Of a stretch of DNA of 31,264 nucleotides, positions 6,563 through 17,900 are shown piece after piece. The notes under the pieces were generated by a model. It had not been told where the DNA came from, did not search any database, and saw only the letters and a list, made by a program, of their open reading frames with translations. Source of the stretch: Jimgerdemannia flammicorona (Eukaryota > Mucoromycota > Endogonomycetes > Endogonales > Endogonaceae); the NCBI GenBank assembly GCA_003990745.1, contig RBNI01000443.1, forward strand, positions 1 to 31,264, read 5' to 3'. Both the position numbers and the translations under genes were made by a program. Position 1 is the first letter of the stretch. Each line of letters starts with the position of its first letter.

Positions 6563-9500
6563 GGTGGGTCTGGGGACAAGAATCAACTGGATTTTGACTG
6601 CCAGCTGCTGGGGCCTAGATGTTTGGAAGTCACTGGAGGCGGAATGGTGTCTATGGTCGGATCACTGGGGGCTTTTGGGACAGGGGTGCTTTGGAGGAAG
6701 TGGGGATGAGCCTGGACATTGGCGACTCAATTCCTCTTTGTTAGATGACAAGACCCAGTGGGATGAGTGGGCTAAGGACATTCAGCTGAGGGTGGAGAAC
6801 TGGTGGCTGGAAGGTGCCTCAGTTGGGGTTTGGTGGTTGAGGATGAAGGAGATGGCCAAGATTTACTGGAGTGAGACTGGCAAGGAGGCAGGGAAGCAGA
6901 GAAGGTGTAGAGTACATTGGGCTTCTACTAGATTGACTAGGCTCCTGGAGGAGTGGGCGAGGGTGAAGATGTTGGAGGGAGAAGAGGATTGGAGGTTAAT
7001 GAGGGTGAAAATGGAGGTTGGGGAACTACAACAGGTGCTGTGGGAAGAGGAAGAGGCAAGGGTACAGAGCTTGGCAGCACAGCTCCACTGGCAGGATTTG
7101 GAGGAAGGGGAGAGACCTTCCAAGTTTCTTACAAGGGCTCTTAGGGCAAGGCGGGTATAACAATGGTGGGAAGAGGTGTTGGACTCTGATGGTATACTGG
7201 TGCATGGTGTACAGGACATTCTTGGATCACTGAAGGAGAGATGGAGTAGATTGTGGAGTGAGGAGGAGGGTGGGGCAGATGCTGCAACTATTGACTGAAC
7301 ATTGGAGGATTGGCACTCACCACAAGTTAAGGGGCTAGGTGACCTGGTGATGCCTGTACAGGAAAATGAGATCCACCAGGTTCTTGCCACAACAACGCCA
7401 GGTATGGCACCTGGAGAGGATGGTCTACCCTGGGACTTTTGGAAGTGAATGGTTGGAGTCCCAGGGGTGATGGGAGAGATGACAGCATTGTGCGACTTCA
7501 TTCTACAGACTAGGAGGTGGGTGGGGGAGCAGGACCTTGGGCTGGTGATGCTGCTTTATAAAAACAAAGGAAGGTGAGAGGATTGGAAGAACTGGCAGCC
7601 GATAATGTTGCTAGATATGGACAGAAAGTTGGTGACTAAGGTGGTGGTGGCAAGACTACAGAAGGTGGCCCAGTAAGTTATGGGTGTTGAGCAGAGGGGA
7701 TTTGTGGGTGGTCGGCTCATCAGGGATAGCACTGCCTGAGTATATAGAGTTATTGAAGGGGCAAGGGCCTGTGGACTAGATAGGCATCTAGTCTACTTGG
7801 ACTAGGAGAAGGCCTACGACCGGGTGCAAAGAGTCTGGCTGGTGAAAGTTTTGGATAGGATGGGAGTTCCATTCTAATTCCAGTCAGTAATAGTCAGCCT
7901 ACTGGAAGGGAGTAGGGCTGCACTCATGTATAATGGTCATAGAGGAGTGGTATTCTCCTTGGGTAGGGGGGTGCCCCAGGGGGACCCACTGTCCCCCATT
8001 TTGTATGCTCTTTCCCTGGAACCCCTTATGGATAGAATCAGGCAGAGGATAGGAGGACTCTCTGTCTTTGGCATAGGATGGAAAGTTGGGGCCTTTGCAG
8101 ATGACATGGTGGTTGGTTTGGGTTCGATTGCTGATGTTGAAGAGCTCAAGAAGACTGTAGAGTGGTATGAGGAGAACTCTGGAGTGAAGCTGAATTAGCA
8201 TAAGTGTGAAACAATGGTGCTCGGCAATGGCCTAGTGGGAGGAGAGGTCATAGGAACAATCGTCCCCACTGGTGAAGCAGTATAGTACTTGGGCATCTAT
8301 TTGTCGGTCTATGGGTCAGTTCTGCCCAGGCTTTGGTGGGAGCAGAGGATTGGAATCTGAGAGGAGGCCCTGCGGAGTTGGGGAGGAAGACAATTTTCTC
8401 TGGCAGGACGGGTCTCAATTTTGAATGTCTACTGGCTGCCAAAGTTGTAGTACCTGGTATATCATCTGGACTTCCCAGCCTGGGTGGTGAAGAGATTGGT
8501 GAAGACAGCAAAGGGATGGATTTGGGCTGGAGGGTGGAGTCAGATTGGTTGGGAGATCTTGTCCCTACCAGTGGTGATAGGTGGTCTTGGGCTGGTTGAC
8601 TTTCCAAAATGGTTACACTGCTTGAGAGCATGGTGGCTGGAGAGGGCCATGGAATTGAGAGGAGGTGGTTGGGTTCCTCTGCTACAGAAGATCTGGGAGA
8701 GGCGGTCATTGCCAAGGGGCTCAACTGGCGATCTCCTCTCATTGGTTGGGCTTCAGAACACTAAAAAACTGCAATATAAAGGTTTTTGGTGGGGGATAGC
8801 AGAGGGGGTGCACCACATTGGAATTTGTTGGCAGGGGAATGAAGGAGAGGAGGATTGGGACCCAGTGATGTAGAGATGGAATCGCATACTATGGGTGGCA
8901 CTCCTTTAATTGAGTTCGACATTGGTGATGGAATAGAATGCCAAAGGGGACTGGGCCAGGATCTGTGGCCTAGCAGTTGGCAAGGAGTCAGAATTGGCAA
9001 AGAGTGGAACTGGCATGGTGTTTGGACCTGGAGTGCCACAGTGAGAAAGTGGATGCCACCAAAGTACTGAGTGGTCTGGTGGCACATGCTGCAGAGGAAT
9101 GTTATGCTCAACTTTCGCTCAGGGCACCTTATCATAGGGGGTTGCTTCAACTGTAAGGAGTGCCATAATGTAGGGCAGGAGGGGGGCTGTGTACAGATAT
9201 CTGAACATTGGCTAGGAGAGTGTGAGGTGTTGGGGGACTTTTGGCAGGCAATTGGGGAATGCTTGGAGGTACGACATAGGAGAGATGAAGTATGGGGGAG
9301 GTGGGAGGACTTGAGGGATAGATTGGTAGAAGGGATAGGGAAGGAGTAGATTACTTTGGGCTGGGTGTTAGCTATTTGGGTAGGGCTGGCCAGTCACTGG
9401 CTATTTGTTTTTGAGGATAGGAGTAGACAGGACTTGGGGGATTGGTTGTTGTGGTGGCGTGGGCTTATGGAAGACACCTTAACAGGCTGGTGGCTTGGTT

Positions 9501-9640
9501 GGGGGCTGCAGGGTAGTCAGAGACGCTGCTTAGTGGAGAAAATTTGTGGACAGAGTGGGGGGAGAGTGGGCATAGTTGGTGAAAGGGTGATTCTTATCCG
9601 TGAGGAGGTGGGGAGGAGCCCCCCTATGGGGATTGGGTAG
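6563..9640 (+). pseudogene. LINE A ORF2, endonuclease end, RT and zinc finger
   Basis: Begins GLGTRINWIL (the RIDW region of the APE-like endonuclease) followed by CLWSDHWGLLG. RT motifs follow: PGEDGLPWDFWK, WKNW.PIMLLDMDRKLVTK, GVPQGDPLSPILYAL, FADDMVVGLGS. The C-x2-C...H-x4-C finger (CKECHNVGQEGG, SEHWLGEC) and a Trp-rich tail end at the TAG 9638-9640. The frame is almost continuous, with one frameshift near 8870-8910, but carries many stops. Compared with sister copies they replace Trp or Gln: TAA at 7158, TGA at 7446 (FWK*MV), TAG at 7813 (LD*EKAYDRV) and TAG at 8196 (KLN*HKCE). Confidence 0.85.
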
Positions 9641-9676
9641 TGAGTGGTGATGATGTATACTTATGCATAGACTGGT

Positions 9677-9682
9677 AATAAA
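9677..9682 (+). terminator. Poly(A) signal of LINE A
   Basis: AATAAA, 20 bp before the poly(A) tail, followed by GTCCAAGTGACTATA. The same AATAAAGG and GTCC-R-AGTGACT arrangement ends LINE B and LINE E, so it is a family 3'-end feature. Confidence 0.7.
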
Positions 9683-9702
9683 GGCAGAGTCCAAGTGACT
9701 AT

Positions 9703-9716
9703 AAAAAAAAAAAAAA
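9703..9716 (+). other. Poly(A) tail of LINE A
   Basis: Fourteen A residues following GTGACTAT, directly joined to Gypsy-p sequence GACAATAGAG at 9717. It marks the 3' end of the reverse-transcribed LINE. Confidence 0.85.
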
Positions 9717-10505
9717 GACAATAGAGTGATCCGACCCTCAACCAGTCCTTGGGCCAGCCCTATACTTATTATACCAAAGAAAGGAGGATGGAGACTATGC
9801 ATAGACTACAGAAAACTCAATTCAGTCACTAAAAAGGATGCCTATCCTTTGTCCAGAATTGATGACCTTTTGGATTAGTTACAAGATACCAGATACTTCA
9901 GCAGTAAGGATCTTTTTGTGGGATTCTATGAGATTCCCATGGACCCCAAAGACATTCAGAAGACAGCCTTTCTTACTCTAGGAAAACTGTTTGAATACCT
10001 CTTAATGCTCTTTGGACTTTGCAATACACCTCTCACCTTTCAGAGAATGATGAATTCAGTCTATATCTCTCTGATCTACTACTATCTGATTGTATATATA
10101 GATGATTCCAACATCTATTTGGCAAATTTTGAGGAGCACCTGTACCACCTAGAAGAATTCTTCAAGCTCACCTGTAAGAATCACCTGAGACTCAATGTCC
10201 TTTGAAAAACAGAGACTTGAATTTCTTGGATTTATAGTTTCAAAAGAAAGAACCCATATAGACCCAAAGAAAACCAAGAAGATCAACAATTGGCAGTACC
10301 CAAGACCCCAAAGAAAATACCATAATTCCTGATGCTAGTGTCCTACTATAGAAGGTTTATCAAGAACTTGGCCCAAATCACTACCCCAATCTGAATCCTT
10401 CTCAAGAAAGAAGTATCTTACAAATAGACAGAATTATAAGAGAAAGCCTTCAAAGAACTCATACACTGCATGAGCACAGCACCAATCCTTGTTTGGCCCT
10501 ATCTA
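9717..10505 (+). pseudogene. Reverse transcriptase of Gypsy-p (5'-truncated)
   Basis: Starts at [17 protein letters not shown] and keeps [30 protein letters not shown] (catalytic D kept), FGLCNTPLTFQRMMN and VYIDDSNIYLANFEE. Ile replaces the usual x residue of YxDD. An open stretch covers 9918-10205; after that the frame shifts (the CKKC-like segment is lost) and stops accumulate. A TAG at about 9876 (LLD*LQDTRY) replaces the CAG found in Gypsy-m. Confidence 0.85.
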
Positions 10506-10900
10506 TAGAAGCCATTCATCTTGTACACAGATATCTCCAAAGATAGCCTGGGAGCAGTTCTAGCCCAAGAAGAATCTGATCAATAATACTATATGATAGC
10601 TTATGCAAGCCAAGCTACCAATCAGCAGCAGATGAACTATGGTAGCACCAAATTGGAATGCTTTGCAGTTATATGGGCAGTCACTCTGTTCAAGCATTAC
10701 CTCATCAAAAAAATATTTACCCTGATAACTAACAATGCAGCCCTCAAATAGCTATTCAACTGCAAGGAACCTACCAGAATCCTAGCCCACTAGATTCTTA
10801 TCTTCAGGATTACAAAATTACCATCATCTACAAAACAGAGAAAGTTCACAACAATGTTGATATACTTTTCCACCAATCCCAATGAACTAGAAGAAAGGTG
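10506..10900 (+). pseudogene. RNase H domain of Gypsy-p
   Basis: Reads KPFILYTDISKDSLGAVL, then YGSTKLECFAVIWAVTLFKH and TLITNNAALK. The first two acidic positions remain (D, E); the third is N instead of the D in Gypsy-m. It is flanked by a TAG at 10506-10508 and a TAG at 10749-10751, both at the same residues as in Gypsy-m. Decayed and not functional. Confidence 0.75.
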
Positions 10901-11331
10901 TACTGAGGAACTACACTCTAAAAGAAGCTTCTCAGACCATTAAGGCTTAAGAAGATCTCATCCAAAAAGAACATCAAAAAGCCTACCAAGGATAGATGAA
11001 TATAGAAGAAAAATTGTGAACAGCATACCAGTATTGGCCCAAATTCAGAATATAAGTCTAAGATATACTCAAGAAATATGACATCTGCCCAAACTACCAA
11101 AGAAGAAAGAACTATCAAGCACCACTACAACCAATTGTACCACCAGAAAACATCTTTTAGATAGGGAGTAGAAATAATTGGACCTCTACTAGTTACACTA
11201 AGAAGGAACAAGTATATTCTTATATTCATAGAATATCTGACTAAATGGCCCAAGGCTTTCCCAATAGAAATCACAGATGTCTTGGCCATTGTAGGCCTTC
11301 TTCATGAACTCACACTCAGATATGGACTTCC

Positions 11332-11343
11332 AAAAGAACTTAT

Positions 11344-11346
<3 letters not shown>
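11332..11346. repeat. Target-site duplication of LINE E, left copy
   Basis: AAAAGAACTTATCTC, repeated exactly at 11832-11846. It is Gypsy integrase sequence (encoding KELIS) duplicated when LINE E inserted. One more T could belong to it but merges with the T run. Confidence 0.92.
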
Positions 11347-11385
<39 letters not shown>

Positions 11386-11831
11386 GTCACTCGGACTCCA
11401 TTCCTTTATTAATTCCCATCTATCCCATAGAAATACAATGATCCCACCCCCTATCCAATCCCCCTAGAGGGTCCCCTCCCTCCAACTCCTTTCTTATGAA
11501 AGACCACTTTGTCTAACACTATTGCCACCCTCTCCCCACTCTGCTCACAGATCCTCACCACCAAACCATGATGTCGGCCCCCCTGAGGACCCCAACCCAC
11601 CCACCATCCCGTCAGCAGATCCCCCAATAGCCCTTCCCATCTTAACACCTTCTCCTACAGCCCCAACCACTGCCCCTCTTCAAATACAAAAAGCCAATGA
11701 CCTGCCAGTCCTACCCATATTGCTAACATCCACCCTATAGTGAGCCAACTATCACCCACCCCACCCACAAGCCGAGATCTCAAGTTCTCCCAGTGACCTC
11801 CCTCCCCCACTAGCCTACGCCCCACACCCAA
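11347..11831 (-). mobile_element. LINE E: short 5'-truncated LINE, minus strand
   Basis: About 485 bp. It starts on the plus strand with a T run of 36 (11347-11382), the poly(A) tail of a minus-strand LINE. Next come ATAGTCACTCGGAC (complement of the family 3' box) and AATAAA on the minus strand (11405-11410). The remainder is the 3' end of ORF2. It is flanked by a perfect 15-16 bp duplication. It is closest to LINE D, judging by the shared tail text. Confidence 0.93.
11451..11831 (-). pseudogene. LINE E ORF2 C-terminal fragment
   Basis: Minus-strand reading gives ...GHWLFVFEEGQ, then LLGDLLTGWWVGWGPQGG, RICEQSGERVAIVLDKVVF and a stop after GPSRGIG at 11451. This is the Trp-rich C-terminal tail that follows the zinc finger in the other ORF2 copies. 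It shows where ORF2 of the LINE D type should end, which in LINE D lies just outside the window. Confidence 0.8.
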
Positions 11832-11846
11832 AAAAGAACTTATCTC
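11832..11846. repeat. Target-site duplication of LINE E, right copy
   Basis: Exact repeat of 11332-11346; Gypsy-p integrase continues in register immediately after it. Confidence 0.92.
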
Positions 11847-12438
11847 TGACTAAGGCACAGACTTCATCAATAACATAATTACAAGTTATGCCCAAATTCA
11901 CAAGATCTACCTCAAATGGACTACACCATATTACTCTCAGACCAATTGTATGACAGAAAGAATGAATCATACTATCAAGAAATAACTTGTCTGAGTCAAT
12001 CCTACCAACTGAGATCTCTGCTTATCTGAGATCCTATGGGAAATTTGGAACACTCCTACTGCCTTTACCAAACAAAGCTCTTTGAAATAATATTTATAAA
12101 GTAAACCAGAACTGCTGATCATGAGTACCTCAGAGACCTCCTCAAGAAGGCAAACAGTTATATAATCAAGCCTGAGTTCAGATTATCAAAGCTCAAGAAA
12201 GACAAAAGAAATACTATGATCAGAAGCAGAAGGATCAGAAGATCAAGATTAGAGATCAAGTACTAGTTTGGAGAGGCATGATCAAAATGAACTTTGCTAT
12301 CAAATTGGAGCCCAAATGAGAAGAACCTTATCTTGTTCACAATATCAGAGGAACCAGTATCTATTTAAGAAGCATGGATAGATGAACCCTGAGGATACCA
12401 GTACACATCAATTGTCTCAAGGTACCTCTCCTCATATC

Positions 12439-12878
12439 ATGAATCAGAGAATTGACAACTGCCTCCAGACTCTTGTCCTTAGTTCTCTCTAAGCTCTATC
12501 TGTTCCCCTGCCACAGTTTCAAGAACTCAATGGAATATCTTCAAAGAATCCAGGTTCATCAAGAAAACCTCACTCTGGCCAAAAGATTACTCCAAGTTCA
12601 TCAGCTAGAGGCCTACTATACAATTGAAGAATATCTGTAGAATCTTCCCCTCCCAGACCTAACCTATGTCTGCAACACTACTGGCCTGAATAGAAAGAAA
12701 TTCACTGCTGCAGAAAGACTATAACTTTAACCCAGGCACAGTTCTCCCTAAATGACCTTCAAAGAATGACCCTATCCACTTATATCATATCATCTACCAA
12801 GTTGAGACCCTATTCCCCAAGGAAGAAGAGGAGCCCTTAGAATAAAGTGACCATAGTATAGATAATGATGATGATCGA
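12439..12878 (+). pseudogene. ORF3 of Gypsy-p, 5' part (split by LINE B)
   Basis: Starts at ATG 12439, which overlaps the integrase stop as ATGA (12439-12442), exactly as in Gypsy-m. It reads MNQRIDNCLQTLVLSSL, then a TAA, ALSVPLPQF, a frameshift, IQVHQENLTLAKRLLQVHQL and, near the end, YQVETLFPKEEEEPLE followed by SDHSIDNDDD. These match the Gypsy-m protein along its length. A TAA replaces the Trp of LEWSD. LINE B inserted in the GAT-rich acidic tail; the last codons lie at 18666-18712. Confidence 0.7.
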
Positions 12879-12946
12879 CCTTTCACCAGTAACATTCAGG
12901 TGACACAAGACTCCAATAACACTTTCTACAGCATTTTTGGTGAAAG

Positions 12947-14878
12947 GTGACTAGTAACATAGACAGTAATAATTATAATAGTGAGTGTGTTGGCCAGGGA
13001 GACAGCAGTGCCTTCAACTGACAGTATGTAGGAAGGAGGAGGGGTGATGGTTTGGGAATGCCAGGGCCTTCTATGGCTGGCCAGGGTGCTGGTGGAGGAG
13101 GAAGAGGTGGATTGAGGCAGCATGGAGGGGAGAGGATGACCTTGGTGGATAAGGTCAAGATGGGGAGAATGGCTTCTGGTCTGGAGAGTTGGCTGGGCCT
13201 AGAGAAGGCATCGACAGCTACTGTTGAGAGATAGGGAGGGGCCCCCATGGGAGGCTCAGACAGTAGGGAAGGGGGGGGAGTAGGGGCTGTAGATGTGACT
13301 GCTGATGGAGCTGTGACTGAGGATCTGGAAAAAAATCCAGATATAATAGTGGTTGACAGACCAGGACAGAGGGTGGGCATGAGACCTGGGGACCTGGTGG
13401 ATAGTGTGACAGGCATAGTGTCAGCACTATTACTCAAGAAATCAAGGTCGGAATTTGCCATCACATTGTGTTTCCAGGGCTTGGCAGTGACTGCATGGAT
13501 GATCTTGGGGCTGGTGGTGCAGGAGGCAAAGGGAGTGGCTTCAGTGAGGTTCTTGAAGGGGAAAGAAGGGGTCAAGGTTGGGTTTGAGGAAGAGGCATCC
13601 CTGTTGGCAGCCATGGAGAAAGGGGTAATGGTGGGTGGGGTAGTGGTCCCTATGGCCAGATGTATGTACTGGGACCCCCGAGTGGTATAGCTGATGGTGT
13701 TGGATCTTAAACAGTATTGAGGGAGAGGGCCAGGGAGTTGATTGTGGAGGTGGTCAAGGAGTATGGGGAGATTGTGGACATTGGGTTCAGAGTCTGGGAG
13801 AGTACAGAGCTCTGGACTAGTGATGTTGACATCTGGGTGAGGCTGGTGGGATAGGAGAACACAGGGAAGATGAGGGACTAGCTAGCGACTCTGAAGTGAG
13901 GATCAGTGGAGTGCAAGGTGTTGTGGGTGAAAGGGACTCTGGAAGAGGAGGAGGATTTGCTAGAGGCTCTTGAGGATCTGGCAGGAGTTGTTGAGAGGAG
14001 GAGATTGGCTTGGAAGGAGTATGAAGCCAAGACAGTGGTGGAAATGGTAGATGGAAAGAGAATCAGGATGGACTGGGTGACCTGGGAGAAGATGTAGGGA
14101 AGGCGAATCCAGAAGGAGCTACTGAAGAAGTTGGGTGGTGGTAGGGCTGGCAACAGTGCAGGAGAAGGGGGAGCAGGATTGCAAGAGAGTACCTGGGCAG
14201 GGGAATACAGGATGGCTCAAGGTGGGGCCCAGAGTGGATCGAGAGAGGAGGGACAGGGCAGCATGGAGGCAGATGCAGAAATGAGTAAGGAAGTGCACTC
14301 TCAGTATAGTGTCCCAGGTGGGGCAGAGGGTGAGGAGGAACTACTGGATATACCTGAAGAGGAGTGGGATGAGTCAGTGAGGAGGAGCACTTTGGTGGAC
14401 CCAGAGGTGGGAGTTGAATGGGTTGCTCAGAGTGTAGCAGAGGTAGTGGATGAGGAGAAGTAGCTGTGGAAGACTCTGGAGGGGGTGGCAGCAGGAGGAG
14501 CTGGGGGGAGAGGACTTTCAGGTTATGGAAGAGAGACATTGGGAGGAAATTCTTCATAGGGAGGAGGTACCAAGAAAGGTTAGAAATGAGATCCTGGCAG
14601 TACTCTTGGAATTGTTTGAACATCAAGTGGATGATCAGCAGGAGGAGGAACTTTGGATAATTGCGAATGAATAGGCAGCATACTTGTGGGGATTGAGGAA
14701 GAGGTTGGAGAAGTAGAAGGTGGTCTGTGCAGATTATTAGGCAGAGATGGAAGTGGTGGATGGGGTGGAATATCAAGAGATCTTGGAGGCACTGGATGCT
14801 CAGGCTGTAGTGGAAGGTGACCTGGAAGCAGAGCAGTGCTTGGATCTGACTGGGGATGAGATGAGCATGGATTATTAG
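12947..14878 (+). pseudogene. LINE B ORF1
   Basis: The start codon seems to have decayed to GTG (12947). The frame is broken many times. The most readable parts are 13247-13690 (GDLVDSVTGIVSALLLKKSR, SEFAITLCF, ARCMYWDPRVV), 13906-14100 (EEEEDLLEALEDLAGVVERR) and 14131-14460 (ELLDIPEEEWDESV). The true stop matches TAG 14876-14878, 31 nt before ORF2. Same protein family as ORF1 of LINE D. Confidence 0.75.
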
Positions 14879-14909
14879 GCTGGGTTCTCAAATTCAAACA
14901 TTATTCAAT

Positions 14910-17900
14910 ATGAACAGTACAACTAGAATATTCTCTTTGAACATAAATGGATTGAGGGGGGCAGCTCAGTGAAGATTCATATTTAGTTGGCTCAAGGATT
15001 GGATGCAGATCTCTTCTTACTACAGGATGTATGTTATGAGGTAGATGTGGTTGGACTAGAGAATGGGGGGGGGCAGCAGTGTGGGGGGGGCAGATGGGTA
15101 TCCTTGTTTGAAAGGGGATGGGGGACATTGGTGATATTGAACAATAGGGGAGTCAGTTGGTATGGGGAGTGTGGAAGAGGCCTAGATGGAGCCCTTTGAC
15201 TGTTGGGTCTTATTACTGCCTAGCAGAGAGGGGGGAATGAGTAGATTGGATCAGAATTTTGAGAGAGGCTGGTGTCTGGGTGAGGCAGAGATCAACTGTC
15301 TAGGGGAGGATTTCAACATGGTACAGGATAATGTGGTAGACAGGACTGATGGCAGGAGAGAGTTGAGGAGCAGAAGTGGTAGGTTGGATGATTGGATGGA
15401 GATGGAGAGACTGAGTTCTTTGGTTGATTTGGGGAGACATTTTTGAGAGAATTGTCGAATTTATACTCATTGGACAGCAGGGCTGAGCTCTAGGATCAAC
15501 TGGATATTGATGGCAGAGTGCTGGAGAGCGGATGTCTGGGCTGTGCTGGAGGTGGTTTGGTGCCCTTGGTCAGATCACTGGGGTCTGTTAGGGAGAGGGA
15601 GGTTTGGGGGAAGTGGGAATGGGCCTGGACATTGGCAACTGAATTCCTCTTTGTGGAGAATGGTGCTTTATGGGCAGACTGAGTGGAGGAGGCTTTTGGG
15701 AAAATTGGTAGGTGGCAGGAGCTGGGTCTGGTGATTGGGGATCGCTGGCAGAGGCTGAAATTGAGTGCTCAGAGGTATTGGAGGGACGCAGGGAAAGGAA
15801 GGAGTGCTCAGTGGCAGCAGAGAGTGCTTTGGGCTTCATGGTGATTGGCAGCACTCCTGGGGAGATAGGCAGGGGTGCTAGAGGATTGGATGGCAGCAGA
15901 CTGGTGTATTGTGCAGATTCAAAAGGCTATTGAGGAGCTTAAGGAAGTGATATGTAGGGAGGAAGAGATTAAGCTAGAGGGGATGGTGGCAAGGCTGAGG
16001 TGACAAGGGTTGGAGAAAGGCAAGAGACCCACTCAGTTCTTATTGTGGATACTACAAGCATAGAGAACTAAACAGTGGTGGGATGGACTTTTGAATGAGG
16101 ATGGGGAGATGGTGGTGGGGACTTCAGCAATTCTGGGATTGCTAAGGACCCGCTGGGAGGATCTATGAAATGAGGAAGAAGGGGGTGAGGATGTCTCAAA
16201 CATTGAAAGGCAGTTGGAGGATTGGCATCCAGACCCAGCAATGGGCCTGGGGAATCTGGGAGACCCAGTGAAGAGGGAGAAAATTTGCAAGGTCTTGGCT
16301 TTAACAAACAAGGGGACAGCTCAGGGAGAAGATGGACTTCCCTGGGATTTTTGAAAGAAGATAGCTGGGGTGGAGGTGGTATTGGAGGAGATGATGGCAA
16401 TGTGTGATGAGGTTCTTCAGTCTGGAACTTAGATTGGGGGCCAGCACCTAGGGCTGGTCTCATTGCTCTATAAGGATAAGGAGAGAAGAGAAGATTGGAA
16501 GAACTGGTGACCAATCATGCTCCTTGATATGGACTGCAAGCTGGTGACAAAGGTCTTGGTGACTAGACTGCAAAGGATCACTCAGCAAGTACTAGGAGTA
16601 GAGCAAATAGGGTTTGTGGGTGGTTGATAGATCCGAGATGGGATGACCTGAGTCTATGGAGTGATTGAAGAGACTCGGGCTGCTGGGGTTGATGGCTGAT
16701 TAGTGTTTCTGAATCAGGAGAAGACATATAACAGAGTGAGGAGGATCTGGCTAGAGGGAGTGCTGAAATGAGTGAGTGTTCCCTCAGGGTTCAAGAGGTC
16801 ATTAATCAGTCTTTTGGACAACAGTCAGGCAGCATTAGTGGTCAATAGACACAGGGGTGTAACTTTCTGCTTGGTCATGGGGTATCACAAGGAGATCCTT
16901 TGTTGCCCATCTTATATGCCCTTTCCTTAGAGCTCCTATTGGACGGGATCAGGTATAAAATTGGGAGTTTGAACATTCTGGGGATTAATTGGAAAGTGGG
17001 GGCCTTTGCAGATGATATGGTGGTTGGACTGGGTTTGTTGGAGGATGTGGAGGAATTAAGGAGGTCTGTGGAATGGTATGAGAGGGGCTCCAATGCTAGA
17101 CTCAATTGGTACAAATGTGAGACTCTGGTGCTAGGCAGTAGAATAGTTGGCGGTAACATGATTGGGACAGTGGTGCCAGCAGGGAATTCAGTTTGCTACC
17201 TGGGGATCTACTTCTTGGTATATGGGTTGCTTCTGTCCTATACTTGATGAGAACAGCCACTCCTAGTATGGGGAAATATGCTCTTATGGTAGGGTAGTTG
17301 GTATATATCCTTAGCAGGAAGGGTGATAGTACTGAATGTATATTGGCTGCTGAAGCTATAGTATGTGGAGTATCATCTGGATTTCCCAGTATGGGTGGTC
17401 AGGTGACTTCTGAAGATAGCAAGATCATGGATCTGGGCTGAGCAGCAAAGTCAAATAGGATGAGAGGTTCTGACCCTACTGGTGGACAAAGGTGGGCTAG
17501 GCTTGATAGACTTTACCAAATGCCTGCATTGCTTACAAGCATGGTGGCTGAAGCAGGCAAGCAAGTTGAGGGGCCAGGAGTGGGTGCCACTCATGCAAAG
17601 GGTGTGGGAGGCCTGGTACTCTCCCTATGGAGTATCTGGTGATCTGCTTGCAATAGTGGCCCTGGATGGGAGTAAGAGGATGTATTATAGGAGCTTTTGG
17701 TGAGAAGTGGTGGATGGTGCTAGGAGAATTGGACTTAGGTGGCAGGGTGATAAGGGAGAGGAAGATTGGAGACTGCAGATATGGAGATAGGACAGGCTAC
17801 TGCTGGGTGGTGCTTTGGTGGAGGATTTTCAGCTTAGTGATGGAATGGATTGTAAACAGGACTTAGGGAGGGATCTGTGGCCTGAAGTATGGCAGAGGGT

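Larger units (their letters stand above)
6560..9716 (+). mobile_element. LINE A: 5'-truncated non-LTR retrotransposon
   Basis: Plus-strand LINE beginning inside the endonuclease domain and ending in a 14-nt poly(A) tail (9703-9716) preceded by AATAAA and GTCCAAGTGACT. 5' truncation is usual for target-primed reverse transcription. The left flank is Gypsy-m internal sequence on the minus strand and the right flank is Gypsy RT on the plus strand, so the two flanks are not the two sides of one insertion site and no target-site duplication can be seen. The boundary lies between about 6545 and 6563. Confidence 0.85.
10910..12442 (+). pseudogene. Integrase of Gypsy-p, interrupted by LINE E
   Basis: The zinc-binding region is recognisable (EHQKAYQG, YQYWPKF, YDICPNYQRRKNYQAPLQP; the first Cys of the CxxC pair is Tyr). 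The core follows in several frames: AQGFPNRNHR, LRYGLPKELIS, then, past LINE E, TDFINNIITSYAQIHKIY and MTERMNHTIKK. The C-terminal part includes KLEP and VHINCLKV and ends in a TGA at 12440-12442 that overlaps the ORF3 ATG. Coding stops at 11059 and 11017 coincide with stops in Gypsy-m. Confidence 0.75.

Noticed and set aside
9030..9640. RNase H domain at the end of LINE ORF2
   Set aside because: I looked for the acidic D-E-D pattern after the zinc finger in LINEs A, D and E and saw only the Trp-rich tail.
11347..11382. T run as a Pol III terminator or simple repeat
   Set aside because: It is the poly(A) tail of minus-strand LINE E, shown by the adjacent family 3' box and the flanking duplication.
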